Of a stretch of 64,000 bases of DNA, positions 56,211 to 64,000 are shown piece by piece. Below the pieces are notes generated by a model that saw only the letters and a list, made by a program, of their open reading frames with translations, was not told the origin of the DNA and searched no databases. The first letter of the stretch is position 1; the number at the start of each line of letters is the position of its first letter. Source of the stretch: Mugil cephalus (taxonomy: Eukaryota > Chordata > Actinopteri > Mugiliformes > Mugilidae); the NCBI RefSeq assembly GCF_022458985.1, contig NC_061777.1:18751668-18815667 (forward strand). The letters are read 5' to 3'. The position numbers and the translations under genes are program-made.

Positions 56211-56888
56211 ATTTGGTGGAACGGCAGCGGTGGCGGCGATGACGAAACACCTTTGACAAAAGACTGGAGTATGAGTGCGAACCTTTGACACGAGCACTTT
56301 CACGAGTGTCTCAGTGAGGATCGAAAAGGACTTGATTTACAAAATAACAACCTCAAGAAAAAAAGAAGAAAAAAAAATGAAAAGATCCTGTCCGCGGGAG
56401 ATGCATGAATGATCACTTTTCTCCTTTTTTTTGATTAATTCATTAGTTTGTTTTATCCTATTTTCTGTGGTGTGACTTTGCCGCTGTTCAGTCCTCTTTT
56501 TCTAAGAATATGTATCGTCTTATTAAGAGCAGACCGGGCGAAATATTCGGGATGTGCCGTGCTCCTCTCACCCACACCAGGCGCCATTTTGTGCCAAACC
56601 GTGGACAGCCATTTTACTCGAGACACCGGCGCGTGTCTCTCATCGCGTACAGACTACAAAAAAAAAAAAACGTGCACACGAGTCGCGTCCCTCAACCTTC
56701 CCGTCCTGTGCTCCATTGGTACTGAAGTCAGTCGGTGTTCGCCGCCGTGCACAAGGAGATTTGTTACTTTGTCTCTCTTTCCCAGCTTCACCTACCTCAC
56801 TGCTGCCGTGTTGCGCTACGTTGTCTTCACTTGGTCGTCATCAGCTTTGACCCACGCGGTGCATCGTGTAGATTGTCGGTGTCCGTGA

Positions 56889-56914
56889 CCCCCCCCCCCC
56901 CCCCCCCCCCCCCC
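56889..56914 (+). repeat. 26-base poly-C tract in the zfand5 3' UTR
   Basis: An uninterrupted run of 26 C, unusual in length for transcribed sequence; the transcript would carry a poly-C tract. Length may be unreliable in the assembly. Confidence 0.9.
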
Positions 56915-57660
56915 TCCCTCTGTTCAGCGTGCCAGTGTTGGTCAGTTTGTGGTGAGGCTGTTTCCATTAAACCTGGAGGTATGCTAGACAGGGACAAACA
57001 AATCACTGCGTGTCTCACTGAGTCCAAACATTTGCAATGGAGTACAGGAGTCCCCCCCCCAACAGGTCCGAGTTCGGATTGTAACCGCAGTCGCCTGGTG
57101 CAGGGCTGTGTTTTTAACCAATGTGTGGCCTGAGAGGAAGGATGGCACTCCTCCCTGGTGGGTGAAATTAGGCTAAGATATCGTAGGGGTGTGAATGAAT
57201 GGAATAAGCGCACGAGTTGCTCTTCATCCGCGTTAGTGTTTTCGGAAATATCACTCAACTTAGGGTTTCGGACATTTTATTTGCTGAGAGACAATTATCT
57301 GTTATGTTTTATTAGCTTTTTTTTCCTCTTCCATTGCACTGATGTTAGCGCATGTATTCAGTGCATTTGTGGAATTAGGGTATGTGAACCATGATTTTTA
57401 TTTTGTTTTTTTGTTTTTTTTTTAATGCGCTAACAGAACATTCGTGTGAGCACAGTGTGTATGTGTGTGTTGGGGTGTGTGTGTATGTGTTGTTCTCCCA
57501 TCCCTGTGGAGCTACCCGGTTTATCAGCACATGTTTACAGAACTACAGGAGCATGCCAGAGCTAGATTTATGAAAAATAATAGATACCGAGATTAGATGT
57601 AACTTCTCATCTGTCTAACAGCTATTGGTCCGTGCGTCTGCTATAGAGCACCATAGAGAA

Positions 57661-57664
<4 letters not shown>

Positions 57665-57702
<38 letters not shown>
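57665..57702. repeat. GT microsatellite in the zfand5 3' UTR
   Basis: Uninterrupted (GT)n of about 19 units. Confidence 0.9.
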
Positions 57703-57704
<2 letters not shown>

Positions 57705-57997
57705 ATTCGTGCGCGTGCATGTGCACATACCTGTGCAAAAGTGTGTTTTCTTGGCTGCCTGACACATTGAAATCCATGTATGTCTGTGACTTGTGTTTTT
57801 TTTTTCTCCCCTGCAAGGATGTGTTTTTTTTTCTTTTAAAAGATAACTGTATGTATCCGTTTGAGTTTTTCCTTTCTGATTTCTGACTTAGTTATATGCA
57901 AATTTGTACAAAAATGAAAAAAACAACAAACTGTGTTGATATTTATGTATTACATATAATCTTGCTATCCAGCATTACAACAGAATAGTATCATGTA

Positions 57998-58003
57998 AAT
58001 AAA
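57998..58003 (+). terminator. zfand5: polyadenylation signal of zfand5
   Basis: AATAAA in TGTAAATAAAACTGTAC, followed within 30 bases by TTGTTGTGTGTTG, a GU-rich downstream element. Confidence 0.75.
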
Positions 58004-58024
58004 ACTGTACAGAGAGACATTACT

Positions 58025-60995
58025 CAGCCTTGTTGTGTGTTGACTAATGCATCCTGCCGTGTCTCGGTGCTGATGGAGTTAAGTCTGTTTACTTTGTGCC
58101 CGTGTATTGAAATGCCACGTAGTCTCCACTCATATGGTGTTTTTCTACCTTAGTATTAACCCAGAGCACTTAACAAAACTTCACAGACGGAGCGGAGGCT
58201 GCCACGCAAGGCGCTCGCCTGCCGCTGACAACAACTTAGTTTTCAGTGTTTTGCCTAAAATTTCTTGTGCAGAAAGAAAGAAATAAATTCCAAATCCAAA
58301 TGGGAACATTAATAAGCTATTTTATTATACCTGAGCAGTAAATAAATAGACCCTAGCTCCCCTGGTACTGGGAGCAGCTGCGCACACAGATGGTTCCCAA
58401 ATCTGCTTCACTTTATTATCACATTTATTATTGCTTACTCTTACTCAAACACATAGTCTGATTCTTACATTTATGCTGTAGTCTCACAAGTCTGACATTT
58501 TATAATGTATTTATTATACAAATAAATTCCACTTGAGTATACTGTATTTTGTTAGATAGCACAAGATGTTAGGAGCGAACATGGTAGAATAGTAGCGTAG
58601 GAGCCACATATGAGGAGCTGCAGCATTATCCTGTAATACGTCACCTAGTTTAACCTGACCTCAGTCTGACTGACTCAAAGAGACTCATTCACGCTCATCT
58701 GGGTCAAACAGGAAGTATTAATCCCTGGAACTAGGAAGACCGCGATCTTGCTAGACTCTATCTAGGCTAATGCCACACCTGCAGGACGCTCATCATCATG
58801 TGTGTTACGCAGACAATGTGTTTTCTCACACTCCTTTTAGGAACTCCAGGGCAAAGTGTGTTCACAGATGGTGTCACGGCAGCAGCTGCTCAGGCAGCTG
58901 AGGTGTCCTTGTGTGGTATTCCTGTGACAGGACGCTACGAAGCCCACGCTGACTGAGATACAAATGAGGATTCCCACTAAATCACACGAGGAGAGAACAC
59001 ACCAGATACTTAAGTGTGTTTTCATTCTAAATCAGCCAGCAGCAAACGAATCTCTGACCTCGTGCCTGCATGTCCTTTGGACCAGCGAGGACGGCAGGGT
59101 ACACTTTGTAACTGACACAGCCAGTGACGAATGGAGGAGGATCAACACACTCCAAATATGACCTGGAACAACTGCAGGCATCCTCATCACTCTTTTTTAA
59201 TGTGTGAGCGTGCACATGTGCAAAAGATTTGAGCACGCACACACGCACCAGACTCAGACCCCCTTTACACGCACGTTAACCTATGATTTGTTTCACTGAT
59301 GTGTGGAGCTCATTTATCTCCGTCCCCTCTCTGTCTGTCATTGGGTGTGACCGAGGTTAAAAAGGTTGGCTCAGTACATGGAAGACATCAGAGACTCTCA
59401 CTGGCGGAAAACGACAGATGTTGTTGCCAGATGCGTAAAGGGGCTGGAAGTTAAATGGGGCCACAGACAGTAAATACAAACAGGGACACGCTCCTGTTTC
59501 TCGAGGGAACAGTCACACCCACATTAAAGTAATGTTTCTCCTTTACTTGTTTCCACGGGCTCCTGCCTCCGTTCCGATCTTGTTTTCTTCATTTTATCCT
59601 GAGAGATTCCTGCCTTTCACACCACGTTTTAAGTATAAAATGCATGAGTACATGTGCACAGACACACATGAAATACTAACACATGCTGTTAAATCGCTTT
59701 CACATCCAGGCAAACTGAGTACTGTACAGACACTGTATGTGAGTGGAGGTGACTTGGGAGGTTGAGGTGGTGCTTTGATGATCACTTCCTGTCGACAAGT
59801 GGAAGTGTCTTTGAGCAAAACGACGAACTTCAAATTGCTGTCAATGCTGCCACCTGGGTGTGAAAGTTGGAGTAGCAAAGCCTTTGACCACACATCTGCA
59901 GAGCACTTGTGTCCTAGTCAGGCTACTTTTTGCACCGCACATCAAAGCAAGACGCTTTATGAATGTAAACAACAGGTAAATGCACAGATCAGTGTGTCCA
60001 ACAGTTGATTTTTACATTGATTTTACATGAACACAAATGGCTTCAAAAAAAAAAGTCTGTAACTGTTCTGGCACGTTATTTAAGCTGTGATTTTTTAAAT
60101 TTAATTTGTTTATTTTTGAAAGATGGAGTGCAGGTTGCACTTAAGAACTGTGTGTGCTATGAGCCCATCTTTTGTCTGTATTGTACTTTGTGTCTTTGCA
60201 CTGTTTGTACAGTTTTGTTTTGTCTGCATAATCCCATGTATTGTACTTTGTCCTATGTCTTCATGTAGGCCCATAGTCATGGAGAAACATCCTCTCATCT
60301 CACTATGTACTCCACCTACAATATATGGTTGAAATGACAATAAAAACCTCAATGACCTTTGACTTTAGTATAACAAGAATCAAAATCCAAAGACTGTTCA
60401 AGGTCTTAAACATTGTCATTCATCTTTAAATTTCACATGTCTTTCTCTATGCAGACTATTTGCAAGATTACAATAGAAACAAACACAGGTGTATTAGTAA
60501 AGGCTGCATTCCACTCTGGGGAGATTATGGTTTTGTGCCTATGCTATCATGTCTCACAAAGGAAATAATGATACTGAGCCATCATCAATAGACTGTACTT
60601 TGCCTGCAAAATGTCTGCTGTGAACAGGGTTTACTGTAGATGAGAAGAGAGTGTTCTAGTCAGGCTAAAGCAAAAAGATAAACTACACCAGCCTCTCAGT
60701 TTTACTATATTATTTTCAAATATGTCTCTATGAATCCCCATGATTTAACGAAGAGAACTGCTGTCTGACAATTTTCATTCCTTTAGTGTAGTTATTATCA
60801 ATTTAAAAACAACTATTTGCATAGCACATCTTAGTTGTTATACACATTAAATAAACAAAGTGGAGCTAGGAAAGTAAACGAATAAACGATTAAAGGAATA
60901 TATTTGTTACAGTATGAATAAGAACCCAAGACAGGAGTTAGCAATTGCGCTTTGCCTATCACCGATTAATGACAATTGTGAACCTGGATGTGAAC
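58025..60995. other. intergenic stretch between zfand5 and snrnp200
   Basis: No exon chain is supported on either strand. It contains a LINE tail at about 60118-60366 and otherwise unremarkable A/T-rich DNA. Confidence 0.55.
60118..60366 (+). mobile_element. 3' tail of an L2-like LINE
   Basis: Repeats of TGTATTGTACTTTGT followed by TGAAATGACAATAAAAACCTC and CCTTTGACTTT are the usual 3' UTR and end of fish L2-like LINEs. The coding part is absent (5'-truncated copy). Confidence 0.6.
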
Positions 60996-61000
60996 ATAAC

Positions 61001-61016
61001 CTGCAGGGGGCGCCAC
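61001..61016 (+). promoter_or_regulatory. possible CTCF site next to the snrnp200 promoter
   Basis: CTGCAGGGGGCGCCAC resembles the CTCF core (CC...AGGGGGCGC). It lies about 45 bases before the ETS sites. Only a motif match. Confidence 0.35.
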
Positions 61017-61054
61017 ACTGTTTTCCCGCTGTGTTTACGGTCTGACCTTTGATA

Positions 61055-61080
61055 CCGGAAGCGGAAGCGGCAGCGGCGGT
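61055..61080 (+). promoter_or_regulatory. snrnp200: snrnp200 promoter with tandem ETS sites
   Basis: CCGGAAGCGGAAGCGG holds two overlapping-spaced GGAA ETS cores in a CpG-rich, TATA-less block ending about 240 bases before the ATG. This is the common layout of promoters of essential RNA-processing genes. Confidence 0.5.
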
Positions 61081-61305
61081 TTGTTGTGCGCTCGTGTTAG
61101 CTGTGCTATTGTAACGTATGGGAAACGCATTTTGTTGTACAACACTCGGTCATTTCGGTAACAGTCTTATGCTGCAAGTCTGCGCACAGCACCAATGCGC
61201 GCAGCGTTTCCATAAAAAGACAGAGTGAAGTCAGCTCTGTGGATATTTAAAGAATCAGCGGGTTCATTAACAACGTGCGCTAAAACCTAAAAGAAAAGTG
61301 GCACC

Positions 61306-63904
<2,599 letters not shown>

Positions 63905-64000
63905 GTAAATCATAACGACACATCATGTTATGGGTTTCTCGCGACTCAACTAGTATTTTTACTATTACGTAGAGGAAGTGTGTGTATGCCCTAAAGGATG

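Larger units (their letters stand above)
56211..58020 (+). other. zfand5: zfand5 3' UTR
   Basis: About 1.8 kb from the stop to a perfect AATAAA at 57998-58003. It holds a 26-base poly-C run, a (GT)n run (57665-57702) and, before the signal, an A/T-rich stretch with TTTATGTATT-type elements that could govern mRNA stability. Open frames in it are not genes. Confidence 0.75.

Overview
The window is vertebrate nuclear DNA, almost certainly from a ray-finned (teleost) fish. Genes are split into many small exons with short GT-AG introns. CA/GT microsatellites and decayed L2-like LINE pieces lie between genes. The gene set (an intact CYP1D1-type P450, TMC1, TMC2, ZFAND5, SNRNP200) matches fish gene content. 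No bacterial operons, CRISPR arrays, tRNA or rRNA genes were seen.

Layout, left to right: (1) 1-2.3 kb: intergenic, with a possible TATA promoter and first exon of a minus-strand gene running off the left edge. (2) 2.3-11.6 kb, plus strand: a 21-coding-exon C-terminal-motor kinesin (kinesin-14) whose motor and tail resemble the calmodulin-binding KCBP class of plants. (3) 11.6-13.8 kb: repeats. (4) 13.8-18.4 kb, minus strand: an intact seven-coding-exon cyp1d1. (5) 18.5-23.2 kb: gene desert holding LINE pieces and three decayed exons of an ALDH1A gene, best matched by ALDH1A1. (6) 23.3-31.3 kb and 34.4-42.3 kb, minus strand: two tandem TMC channel genes, tmc2-like then tmc1-like, with nearly identical exon sizes. 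(7) 42.3-51.2 kb: intergenic with a decayed minus-strand L2-like LINE and microsatellites. (8) 51.2-58.0 kb, plus strand: zfand5, with a CpG-rich promoter, a non-coding first exon, five coding exons and a long 3' UTR. (9) 58.0-61.0 kb: intergenic. (10) 61.3 kb to the right edge, plus strand: the 5' part of snrnp200 (10 exons, 399 codons).

The order ZFAND5 - TMC1 - ALDH1A1 is, from recall, that of human 9q21. Teleosts are reported to have lost aldh1a1. Here the vacated position between tmc2 and cyp1d1 still carries ALDH1A exon fossils, which is the most interesting observation in the window. The genes do not form a pathway. tmc1 and tmc2 encode pore subunits of the hair-cell mechanotransduction channel; the others are neighbours by descent.

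Exon boundaries were read by eye from splice sites and reading-frame continuity. The coding sums close in frame for all five genes: kinesin 893 aa, Cyp1d1 538 aa, Tmc2 946 aa, Tmc1 964 aa, Zfand5 208 aa. UTR limits and transcription starts are estimates.
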